Below, one piece after another: positions 1-6,741 of a stretch of DNA of 64,000 nt (its first letter is position 1; the number at the start of each line of letters is the position of its first letter). Source of the DNA: Pseudomonas putida NBRC 14164 (GTDB taxonomy: Bacteria; Pseudomonadota; Gammaproteobacteria; Pseudomonadales; Pseudomonadaceae); NCBI RefSeq assembly GCF_000412675.1, contig NC_021505.1, forward strand, positions 4,210,501 through 4,274,500. The letters run 5' to 3'. The notes beneath the pieces are model-generated. The model made no database searches and had not been told where the DNA came from. It saw only the letters and a program-made list of their open reading frames with translations. The position numbers and the translations under genes are program-made.

Positions 1-1914
1 GTCCACCGTGACTTCGCCTTCAACCTGCAGGAGGTGGACGACTGGTACGCCACCATCGACGAAGCGCCCGGCCATGAATGGTTCGACCTGGAACTGGGCA
101 TCGTGGTCGACGGCCAGCGTCACAGCTTGCTGCCAATCGTGCTGCAACTGCTGCGCAGCAGCCCGGAGCTGCTGCGCCCCAACGAACTGGCCCGGCGCAG
201 TGACGATGAACACCTGCTGATCGACCTGAACCGCGGCCGCCTGGATGCACCGGCGTTGCGCGTCGCCCTGCCCTACGGCCGCATCAAGGCCGTGATGGGC
301 ACCTTGGGCGAGCTGTACCTGCACGAAGACACTGCGGGCCCGGCGCTGCGCATGGAGCGCGCCGACGCCGCGCGCCTGAACGACATCGAAGGCCTGCCCC
401 TGCACTGGGAAGGTGGCCAGCACGTGCGCGATCTGGGCCGCCGCCTGCGTGATGCCCGCGACCTGCAAGTGGCCCCACCCGCCGGGCTGCAGGCCAGCTT
501 GCGCCCCTATCAACAGCAGGGCCTGAACTGGCTGCAGGCACTGCAAGAGATGGGCACCGGGGGCATCCTCGGTGACGACATGGGCCTGGGCAAGACCCTG
601 CAGGCCCTGGCACACCTGCTGCTGGAGAAAGAGGCCGGGCGCCTGGAGGCACCAGCCCTGGCGGTCATGCCCACCAGCCTGATACCCAACTGGCTGGACG
701 AAGCCCAGCGCTTTGCCCCCGACCTGCGCGTGCTGGCACTGCATGGGCCGGGTCGCAGCAAGCATTTTGCCAAGCTGCATGAATACGACCTGGTCCTGAC
801 CACCTATGCCCTGGTGCCACGCGACCTCGAACACCTGCGCGCCCAGGCCTGGCACGTGCTGGTGCTGGACGAGGCACAGAACATCAAGAGCAGCACCAGC
901 AAGGCCGCCCTCGCCGTCTGCGAGCTACAGGCCGGCCAGCGCCTGTGCCTGACCGGCACGCCGATGGAAAACAACCTGGGCGAGCTGTGGTCGATCTTCC
1001 ACTTCCTGATGCCCGGCTGGCTGGGCGATGTCAAACGCTTCAACCAGGACTACCGCACCCCGATCGAACGCCATGGCGACGCTGAGCGGCTGGGCCATCT
1101 GGTCACGCGCATCCGCCCGTTCCTGCTGCGCCGCACCAAGGAGCAGGTGGCCACCGAGTTGCCGGCCAAGACCGAGATGGTGCACTGGGTCGAGCTCAGC
1201 GACGCCCAGCGCGATACCTACGAGGCGGTGCGGGTGGCCATGGACAAGAAAGTCCGCGACGAAATCGCCCGCAATGGCGCGGCACGCAGCCAGATCGTCA
1301 TCCTCGACGCGCTGCTCAAACTGCGCCAGGTGTGCTGCGACCTGCGGCTGGTCAAGGGCGTGGAAAGCAAAGGCAACCAGGCCGACAAGGGCAAGCTGGG
1401 CGCACTGCTGGAAATGCTCGACGAGCTGTTAAGCGAAGGGCGCCGGGTGCTGCTGTTCTCGCAGTTCACCTCGATGCTGGCGCTGATCCAGCAGGAGCTG
1501 GAAAAACGCAGTATCCGCTACAGCCTGCTGACCGGTGATACACGGGACCGTCGCACGCCTGTGCAGCAGTTCCAGCAGGGTGACAGCGAAGTGTTCCTGA
1601 TCAGCCTCAAGGCCGGTGGCGTGGGCTTGAACCTGACGGCCGCGGACACGGTGATCCACTTCGACCCCTGGTGGAACCCGGCCAGCGAAAACCAGGCCAC
1701 CGACCGCGCCTACCGCATTGGCCAGGACAAGCCGGTGTTCGTGTTCAAGCTGATTACCCGGGGTACGGTTGAAGAGAAGATCCAGTTGCTGCAGCAGGAA
1801 AAAGCGGCGCTGGCAGCCAGCTTGCTGGATGGCGGGCAGGCTGGGCAATGGCGCATGGGCGATGAAGAAATCGAGGCACTGTTTGCGCCATTGCCAGGCA
1901 AGCGCGGGCGGTAA
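1..1914 (+). CDS. SNF2-family DEAD/DEAH-box helicase, C-terminal part (5' end outside window)
   Basis: The reading frame is open from the first base, so the gene begins upstream; 637 residues are visible. It carries the SNF2/Swi2 ATPase core: a Walker A segment GDDMGLGKT near residues 190-198, a DEAQ box in LVLDEAQN near residue 290, the LTGTPMENNLGELW motif, and the C-terminal helicase half with GGVGLNL and the arginine-finger block DRAYRIGQ. Bacterial proteins of this type are DNA-dependent ATPases that translocate on duplex DNA. The specific role is unknown, and any N-terminal zinc-finger (SWIM-type) domain would lie outside the window. The gene ends in front of a REP cluster that separates it from convergent nagZ. 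Confidence 0.9.
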   Translation, partial: VHRDFAFNLQEVDDWYATIDEAPGHEWFDLELGIVVDGQRHSLLPIVLQLLRSSPELLRPNELARRSDDEHLLIDLNRGRLDAPALRVALPYGRIKAVMGTLGELYLHEDTAGPALRMERADAARLNDIEGLPLHWEGGQHVRDLGRRLRDARDLQVAPPAGLQASLRPYQQQGLNWLQALQEMGTGGILGDDMGLGKTLQALAHLLLEKEAGRLEAPALAVMPTSLIPNWLDEAQRFAPDLRVLALHGPGRSKHFAKLHEYDLVLTTYALVPRDLEHLRAQAWHVLVLDEAQNIKSSTSKAALAVCELQAGQRLCLTGTPMENNLGELWSIFHFLMPGWLGDVKRFNQDYRTPIERHGDAERLGHLVTRIRPFLLRRTKEQVATELPAKTEMVHWVELSDAQRDTYEAVRVAMDKKVRDEIARNGAARSQIVILDALLKLRQVCCDLRLVKGVESKGNQADKGKLGALLEMLDELLSEGRRVLLFSQFTSMLALIQQELEKRSIRYSLLTGDTRDRRTPVQQFQQGDSEVFLISLKAGGVGLNLTAADTVIHFDPWWNPASENQATDRAYRIGQDKPVFVFKLITRGTVEEKIQLLQQEKAALAASLLDGGQAGQWRMGDEEIEALFAPLPGKRGR

Positions 1915-1939
1915 TTCAGCATGTTGTACTGCCTGTACT

Positions 1940-2105
1940 GGCATCTTCGCGGGTAAACCCGCTCCCACAAGGACCGCACCGCTGCCGAGGGCTACGCAGT
2001 ACCTGTGGGAGCGGGTTCACCCGCGAAGAGGCCAGCACAGGCACAACACCGACCTTAAAACCGGCATCGTACCTGTGGGAGCGGGCATGCCCGCGAAGAG
2101 GCCGG
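1940..2105. repeat. REP/BIME cluster, three palindromic units
   Basis: Three copies of a Pseudomonas REP-type palindrome (core GTGGGAGCGG ... CCGCGAAGAGGCC) lie at about 1942-1970, 2001-2033 and 2068-2105. The first is inverted relative to the other two. The cluster fills the space between the convergent helicase and nagZ genes and may act as a bidirectional transcription stop. No gene is seen here. Confidence 0.85.
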
Positions 2106-2110
2106 CGCAG

Positions 2111-3121
2111 TCAATCGACCAGCTGAGCTTCCTTCAACGCCCCCAACGCCTCCAGCCAGCGCGGCTGTTGGCGATAGTCGGTCCGCGCAAACCCTTGCCC
2201 GCGCATCCGCGCAATCCGCGGCGATGGCTTGACCTTCATGCGCTGCGCCGCACTCAGGGCCAGCTCTGCTGCCGCTCGGTCATTGCACACCAGGCCCATG
2301 TCACAGCCGGCGCTCAATGCCGCCTCGATACGGCTGGCCGCATCACCCACCACATGCGCACCGGCCATCGACAGGTCATCACTGAAGATCACCCCGTCAA
2401 AGCCCAGCTCGCCGCGCAGGATGTCCTGCAGCCAACGCCGGGAGAAACCGGCTGGCTGGTTGTCGACCTGCGGGTAGATGACATGCGCCGGCATCACCGC
2501 CGCCAATTGCCCGCTCAGGCGCGAGAATGGCACCAGGTCGACCTGGCGCAATTGTTCAAGGCTGCGCTCATCGGTGGGAATGGCCACATGCGAGTCAGCC
2601 TCGGCCCAGCCATGCCCCGGGAAGTGTTTGCCACAGGCAGCCATGCCCGCCGCATTCATACCGCGAATGAACGCCCCGGCCAGTTGCGTGGCACGCAGCG
2701 GGTCACCCTCGAAGGCACGGCTGCCGACCACGGCGCTACGCTGGTGGTCCAGGTCGAGCACCGGGGCAAAGCTGAGGTCCAGGCCAACCGCCAGCACCTC
2801 GGTCGCCATCAGCCAACCGCACTGCTCCGCCAGGTATTCGGCGTTGTCATTGTCGGCCAGCGCACGCATGGCCGGCAGGCGCACGAAACCCTGACGCAGA
2901 CGCTGCACGCGACCACCTTCCTGGTCCACCGCCAGAATCAGGTCGGGGCGGATGGCACGGATCGACGCGCACAGCTCACGCACCTGACGCGGGCTGTCGA
3001 TGTTGCGGGCAAAGATGATCAGGCCGGCCACTTCGGGTTGGCGCAGCAAGTGACGGTCTTCGGCGGTCAGCCATTTACCGGCGATATCCACCATCAGGGA
3101 GCCTTGCAGGCTGACGGTCAT
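2111..3121 (-). CDS. nagZ: beta-N-acetylhexosaminidase NagZ
   Basis: This is a 336-residue family 3 glycoside hydrolase. It removes N-acetylglucosamine from GlcNAc-anhydroMurNAc peptides in the cytoplasm during peptidoglycan recycling. The family signature KHFPGHG is present, followed by DSHVA, and a downstream FSDDLSM segment matches the family. The start was set at MTVSLQGSL rather than at an upstream in-frame codon because AAGGA lies just before it and the length then fits known NagZ proteins (about 330-340). The start is 10 bases after the stop of the L,D-transpeptidase gene, so the two are probably co-transcribed, which joins two cell-wall functions. NagZ products feed AmpR-type beta-lactamase signalling in related bacteria. 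Confidence 0.95.
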   Translation of the reverse strand: MTVSLQGSLMVDIAGKWLTAEDRHLLRQPEVAGLIIFARNIDSPRQVRELCASIRAIRPDLILAVDQEGGRVQRLRQGFVRLPAMRALADNDNAEYLAEQCGWLMATEVLAVGLDLSFAPVLDLDHQRSAVVGSRAFEGDPLRATQLAGAFIRGMNAAGMAACGKHFPGHGWAEADSHVAIPTDERSLEQLRQVDLVPFSRLSGQLAAVMPAHVIYPQVDNQPAGFSRRWLQDILRGELGFDGVIFSDDLSMAGAHVVGDAASRIEAALSAGCDMGLVCNDRAAAELALSAAQRMKVKPSPRIARMRGQGFARTDYRQQPRWLEALGALKEAQLVD

Positions 3122-3131
3122 AGGTAATCCT

Positions 3132-3656
3132 TCATTGCAGAACGAGAGAAGCCCAATCAGGGCATGCGGCCTCTGCGACCTGCACCGGGCAATGCAACCC
3201 GATACGGTCGAACAGGCCAAGCAAGTCAGTGTTGCGCAGGCGTATGCAGCCATGGGACAGCGCTACGCCCATGGGTTCCGTATCCGGAGTGCCGTGCAGG
3301 TAGATAAAGCGCCGGAAGGTGTCGACCGCGCCCAGGCGATTGACGCCAGGTTCGCAGCCGCTTAGCCAAAGGATGCGAGTCAGGATCCAGTCGCGCCCGG
3401 GGTATTGCGCGTGCAACGCCGGCGACCACACCTCACCCGTCCAGCGCCGCCCGACCAGCACCGCATCAAGCGGCAGGCCCGCGCCGATCTTCGCCCGCAC
3501 CTGGTGCAAGCCACGCGGCGTGCAGCCCGAGCCATTGCGCTCGCCGGCACCGTTGCGCGCCGTGGAAACCGGCAGGCGCACGCGCAGCTGGTCACGGGCA
3601 AAGCCATACAGGCATTGGTCGGCGAGGGAAATGTGCAGCAGGTCGAGATCGGGCAT
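3132..3656 (-). CDS. L,D-transpeptidase (YkuD domain) family protein
   Basis: This 174-residue protein has the YkuD catalytic signature: HGTPDTEP followed by SHGCIRL, in which the cysteine is the nucleophile. Family members form 3-3 cross-links in peptidoglycan or attach proteins to it. No clear N-terminal signal peptide is visible from the chosen start (MPDLDLLHIS), so it may be cytoplasmic or exported by another route. The longer upstream frame is arginine/proline-rich and does not look coding. It sits between psrA and nagZ on the same strand, 10 bases before nagZ and about 40 bases after psrA, so an operon psrA-ldt-nagZ is plausible. Confidence 0.88.
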   Translation of the reverse strand: MPDLDLLHISLADQCLYGFARDQLRVRLPVSTARNGAGERNGSGCTPRGLHQVRAKIGAGLPLDAVLVGRRWTGEVWSPALHAQYPGRDWILTRILWLSGCEPGVNRLGAVDTFRRFIYLHGTPDTEPMGVALSHGCIRLRNTDLLGLFDRIGLHCPVQVAEAACPDWASLVLQ

Positions 3657-3696
3657 GGGCGCTAGCTTAGCCGAAGCGCCCTGCCCCGCCCAGCCT

Positions 3697-4404
3697 TCAG
3701 GCCTTGGCGGTGATCGCGGTAGTCTTGCTGCGTGGTCGCAGCTGCGCCGTGGCCATGGCCTCGTCGGTGACGCCGCTGTCGGCACGCATGCCTGCGGCCA
3801 GGAACGGTACCATCAGGCGCATCACCTGCTCGATCGAGGTGTTGATGCCAAAGTCGGTCTCGGCAATTGCCCGCAGGGCCTTGATACCGGACATGCTGAA
3901 GGCGGCGGCACCCAGCATGAAGTGCACGCGCCAGAACAGTTCCAGTGGCGGAATACGAGGCGCGGCCTCGTTGACCAGCAGCATGTAGCGGCGGAACACT
4001 TTGCCGTACATGTCTTCCAGGTAACGCCGCAGGTGGCCCTGGCTCTGGCTGAAGGCCAGGCCCAGCAGGCGCATGAAGATCGACAGGTCGTTATTGCTGC
4101 GAGGCTGCACGGCCAACGCCTGCTCCACCAGCATTTCCAGCAGTTCTTCGAGGCTGGGCTTGTGCTCCGGCTTGGCCTGGCGCCGCTCCAGTTCGCGCTC
4201 GAGGCTGGCGCAGAACGGCCCGAGGAAGCGCGAGAACACGGCCTGGATAAGTGCCTTCTTGGAGCCGAAGTGATAGTTGACCGCCGCCAGGTTGACCCCG
4301 GCCTTGCTGGTGATCAGCCGCAACGAGGTCTCGGCGAACCCCCTTTCCGCGAACAGCTGCTCGGCAGCATCGAGAATGCGTTCAACGGTTTCCGATTGGG
4401 CCAT
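3697..4404 (-). CDS. psrA: TetR-family transcriptional regulator PsrA
   Basis: This 235-residue TetR-type repressor has an N-terminal helix-turn-helix (SLRLITSKAGVNLAAVNYHF, about residues 24-43) and a long helical ligand domain. The sequence matches what I know of Pseudomonas PsrA, which senses long-chain fatty acids, represses itself and the fadBA beta-oxidation operon, and activates rpoS. The neighbourhood (divergent lexA, downstream nagZ) also fits PsrA. The start MAQSETVERIL is the first codon after the promoter. Two PsrA-type palindromes lie 25-51 bases upstream (4429-4455), consistent with autorepression. Its other expected target, fadBA, is also in this window (9.8-13.1 kb) with a similar double site upstream. 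Confidence 0.95.
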   Translation of the reverse strand: MAQSETVERILDAAEQLFAERGFAETSLRLITSKAGVNLAAVNYHFGSKKALIQAVFSRFLGPFCASLERELERRQAKPEHKPSLEELLEMLVEQALAVQPRSNNDLSIFMRLLGLAFSQSQGHLRRYLEDMYGKVFRRYMLLVNEAAPRIPPLELFWRVHFMLGAAAFSMSGIKALRAIAETDFGINTSIEQVMRLMVPFLAAGMRADSGVTDEAMATAQLRPRSKTTAITAKA

Positions 4405-4428
4405 GACTACTCCGCGTGCTCCGCCAGA

Positions 4429-4455
4429 CAAACAGGTGTTTGAAACATACGTTTC
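4429..4455. promoter_or_regulatory. Double PsrA operator in the psrA-lexA intergenic region
   Basis: Two adjacent 14-base palindromes are present: CAAACAGGTGTTTG (4429-4442) and GAAACATACGTTTC (4442-4455). They share the base at 4442. Both match the published PsrA consensus (G/C)AAAC-N2-4-GTTT(G/C). They lie just upstream of psrA and would allow autorepression. The site is also about 120 bases upstream of the lexA boxes. Confidence 0.85.
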
Positions 4456-4575
4456 AGGCCTGCTTCTGTCAAGGCTCGGTGACCGGGCGGTCGCCATTTA
4501 AAAGCAGCCTGGCTGCGGGCTGCAAGCGCCACCGCTCAGGTTTATTGCGCCATTTGGCTTGCAGCGCATCCAGTA

Positions 4576-4591
4576 CTGTATATAATCCCAG
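4576..4591 (+). promoter_or_regulatory. LexA (SOS) box 1 upstream of lexA
   Basis: CTGTATATAATCCCAG has the CTG-N10-CAG form with an AT-rich spacer typical of gamma-proteobacterial LexA boxes. It lies 30 bases before the lexA start and is followed by a second box. Confidence 0.9.
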
Positions 4592-4594
4592 TCA

Positions 4595-4610
4595 CTGTAC
4601 AAAAAGACAG
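4595..4610 (+). promoter_or_regulatory. LexA (SOS) box 2 upstream of lexA
   Basis: CTGTACAAAAAGACAG is a second CTG-N10-CAG site, centred 19 bases from the first and 10 bases before the lexA start. Tandem boxes are also found at E. coli lexA and give tight autoregulation. Confidence 0.88.
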
Positions 4611-4620
4611 AGCGCTCACC

Positions 4621-5229
4621 ATGTTGAAACTGACGCCACGCCAAGCCGAAATTCTCGCGTTCATCAAGCGCTGCCTGGAAGACAACGGCTTCCCGCCGAC
4701 CCGCGCCGAGATCGCTCAGGAGCTGGGCTTCAAATCGCCCAACGCTGCCGAGGAGCACCTCAAGGCCCTCGCCCGCAAGGGCGCGATCGAGATGACCCCG
4801 GGCGCCTCCCGCGGCATCCGCATCCCAGGCCTGGATACCAAGGCAGAAGAAAGCGGCTTGCCGATCATCGGCAGGGTTGCTGCCGGTGCGCCAATTCTTG
4901 CCGAACAGCACATTGAGCAATCCTGCAATATCAACCCTGCCTTCTTCCACCCCCAGGCCGACTATTTGCTGCGCGTCCACGGCATGAGCATGAAGGACGT
5001 CGGCATCTTCGACGGCGACCTCCTGGCCGTTCACACCTGCCGCGAAGCCCGCAACGGCCAGATCGTCGTGGCCCGCATCGGTGACGAAGTGACCGTCAAG
5101 CGCTTCAAGCGTGAAGGCAGCAAGGTCTGGCTGCTTGCCGAAAACCCCGAATTCGCCCCCATCGAAGTTGACCTGAAAGATCAGGAACTGGTGATTGAGG
5201 GCTTGAGCGTCGGCGTCATTCGCCGCTGA
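4621..5229 (+). CDS. lexA: SOS repressor LexA
   Basis: This 202-residue protein is the SOS repressor/autoprotease. The N-terminal winged helix begins LKLTPRQAEIL, with the recognition helix region near residues 28-50. The self-cleavage site is A88-G89 (RVAAGAPI), and the catalytic dyad is S123 (GMSMKD) with K160 (VTVKRF). Length and motifs match canonical LexA, so it should be functional. Two LexA boxes overlap its promoter. sulA follows 13 bases downstream, making the lexA-sulA operon typical of pseudomonads. P. putida carries two lexA genes; this one, linked to sulA, corresponds to the canonical lexA1 type. Confidence 0.97.
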   Translation: MLKLTPRQAEILAFIKRCLEDNGFPPTRAEIAQELGFKSPNAAEEHLKALARKGAIEMTPGASRGIRIPGLDTKAEESGLPIIGRVAAGAPILAEQHIEQSCNINPAFFHPQADYLLRVHGMSMKDVGIFDGDLLAVHTCREARNGQIVVARIGDEVTVKRFKREGSKVWLLAENPEFAPIEVDLKDQELVIEGLSVGVIRR

Positions 5230-5242
5230 TCCAGGAGGCGTC

Positions 5243-5719
5243 ATGCAGCAGTTCATTCACGCACCCGAGCAAGCCCAGTTGCCCCTGTTCGAAGCATTCC
5301 TCGCCCAGCCCGTACTACCGGGCCTGAAAGCCAGCGAACTGGCGCGCAAGAGCAACCAGCCCGAACTGTTCAGCGAATTGTCGCTGCGCGGCGCCCCCGG
5401 GCACTGCCAAAGCCTGCTGGCACCGGTACTGCGCGAGCTGAGCGAAGAGGACGAGGCCCGCTGGCTGACCCTGATCGCCCCGCCGTCGAGCCTGACCCAG
5501 GCTTGGCTGCGCGATGCAGGGCTCAACCGTGAACGCATCCTGCTGCTGCAACCTCGCGGTAACCAAACCCCGCTGCAACTGGCCTGCGAAGCCCTGCGCC
5601 TGGGCCTCAGCCACACCGTGGTCAGCTGGCTGGGCAACGTCAACGCCACTGCACGCCAGCAATTGCAGCGCGCTGCCAGTGTCGGAAACGCACAAAGCCT
5701 GAACATCCGCCTCGGCTGA
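5243..5719 (+). CDS. sulA: SOS cell-division inhibitor SulA
   Basis: This 158-residue protein resembles the SulA family, which blocks FtsZ polymerisation during SOS-induced arrest. It has the RecA-like fold seen in that family, with a central LTLIAPPSSLTQAWLRDAGL block and an AACEALRLGLSHTVVSWLG-type segment. It is 13 bases downstream of lexA with a good ribosome site (CAGGAGG), so it is co-transcribed from the double LexA-box promoter and needs no box of its own. A perfect 14-bp hairpin overlaps its stop codon and probably ends the operon. The identification rests on gene context and family resemblance rather than a catalytic motif. Confidence 0.88.
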   Translation: MQQFIHAPEQAQLPLFEAFLAQPVLPGLKASELARKSNQPELFSELSLRGAPGHCQSLLAPVLRELSEEDEARWLTLIAPPSSLTQAWLRDAGLNRERILLLQPRGNQTPLQLACEALRLGLSHTVVSWLGNVNATARQQLQRAASVGNAQSLNIRLG

Positions 5720-5731
5720 TGTTCAGGCTTT
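5694..5731 (+). terminator. Hairpin ending the lexA-sulA operon
   Basis: AAAGCCTGAACATC (5694-5707) and GATGTTCAGGCTTT (5718-5731) form a perfect 14-bp stem with a 10-base loop. The stop codon of sulA lies at 5717-5719, inside the structure. The A/T ends supply a short U tract on either strand, so it could also stop transcription of the convergent gene at 5770. Confidence 0.75.
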
Positions 5732-5769
5732 GCCTGTCATTTGAACAAACCTGATGCCCTGCTGCACCC

Positions 5770-6003
5770 TCAGTGCAGCACGCGCGGCCCTTCATCACGC
5801 TCAAGCTCGCCATCCATGAGGCGACCTGCCATCTGCACACCCACGCTGAGCATGGCCTTGGCCACTTCTACATGCTGGCCCTGCAGGAACGCCTTGGCGT
5901 CTTCCGAGAAATCCAAGGTTACCAGGGAGCCCTCATCCTCGGCGCGACGCAGTTCGATGCGGCCATCAGGCAACTCGACAATTTCCAGAAAAGACGTAGA
6001 CAT
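5770..6003 (-). CDS. Conserved hypothetical small protein (77 aa)
   Basis: I do not recognise a named family. The protein starts MSTSFLEIVELPDGRIELRR and is acidic with no signal peptide or membrane segment. It has a strand-rich N-terminus followed by a helix (EDAKAFLQGQHVEVAKAMLS). The same position between sulA and the 171-residue gene is occupied by a small gene in P. aeruginosa, as I recall, which supports it being real. It lies 50 bases after the 171-aa gene on the same strand, so the two may be co-transcribed. The upstream extension was rejected because the ATG at 6003 gives the conserved-looking start. No function is proposed. Confidence 0.75.
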   Translation of the reverse strand: MSTSFLEIVELPDGRIELRRAEDEGSLVTLDFSEDAKAFLQGQHVEVAKAMLSVGVQMAGRLMDGELERDEGPRVLH

Positions 6004-6053
6004 AAATGGCAGTTCTCCGCGAAAGGCGAATATTGTACCAGCCGTAACGGCTA

Positions 6054-6569
6054 TCAGCACTCACTCAACGCATCGCGGAAACGTCTCACCAGGCCCTTGA
6101 GGTTGTTGCGCCAGCTTTCCAGCTCGGCACGCGACAGCGCAGGATGCTCGGGCTCATCGAGATTGACGGCCTGGATCAATGGCTGGGTGACGTCGGTTTT
6201 TGGCGCTTTCCTGGCGACCGGTGGTCGGAACAAATCGGCATAAGCACTCAGCATCTGCGCCAGCCAGGTTTCGCGCTGGCGGGCCAATTCCAGCAACTCG
6301 GCCACTTCCGGTATGGCGATGCCATTGAGCGCATCGTCGGCCAGCGCCTGCTCGACCGTTGCGACGACCGGCAGTCGGTAGAAGACTCCGATTTCATGGC
6401 ATAGGCCCAGCAGCGCGCCATACAGGTGAAACAGCGCCGACTCGCGCTCAGCCTGAACCAGGCCTTGGGCGTTCATGGCCTGGTTTTGTTCAGCCTTGGC
6501 CATGGACTCGAGGGCGAGACCGGCGAAGAACAGTTTCTGGTTGGTGCGGGTGTAGGTTTCCTGGGCCAT
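6054..6569 (-). CDS. DUF6586-like conserved hypothetical protein (171 aa)
   Basis: This is a 171-residue, almost wholly helical protein without signal peptide or membrane segment, beginning MAQETYTRTNQKLFFAGLALE. It has a helical, HEPN-like look (repeated Glu/Ala/Leu helices, ESALFHLYGALLGLCHEIG), but no catalytic motif can be pointed to. I believe it corresponds to the Pseudomonas family annotated DUF6586, found next to topA in that genus. The gene runs in the same direction as topA but is separated from it by a large perfect inverted repeat (6619-6726), so it is probably transcribed independently. Confidence 0.75.
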   Translation of the reverse strand: MAQETYTRTNQKLFFAGLALESMAKAEQNQAMNAQGLVQAERESALFHLYGALLGLCHEIGVFYRLPVVATVEQALADDALNGIAIPEVAELLELARQRETWLAQMLSAYADLFRPPVARKAPKTDVTQPLIQAVNLDEPEHPALSRAELESWRNNLKGLVRRFRDALSEC

Positions 6570-6618
6570 TTCTGTGCCCTCCCATCAGGCTGCAAGGCGA
6601 ATACATGCATCATAAATG

Positions 6619-6726
6619 ATTGGGGCCGCTTCGCGCCCCTCCGCAGCACAAGGCCGCCCCTACAAGAGAACGCGATTCCTTGCAGGAGCGGCATTGTGCC
6701 GCGAAGGGGCGCGAAGCGGCCCCAAT
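6619..6726. repeat. Inverted repeat with perfect 22-bp arms (REP pair / terminator)
   Basis: The arms at 6619-6640 and 6705-6726 are perfect reverse complements over 22 bp (inner part GGGGCCGCTTCGCGCCCC). The spacer between them contains a second, imperfect REP-like palindrome (AAGGCCGC / GCGGCATTG). The element sits just after the topA stop and before the 171-aa gene. It likely forms a very stable RNA structure at the 3' end of topA mRNA. Confidence 0.8.
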
Positions 6727-6741
6727 TAAAGCACTGAAAGA

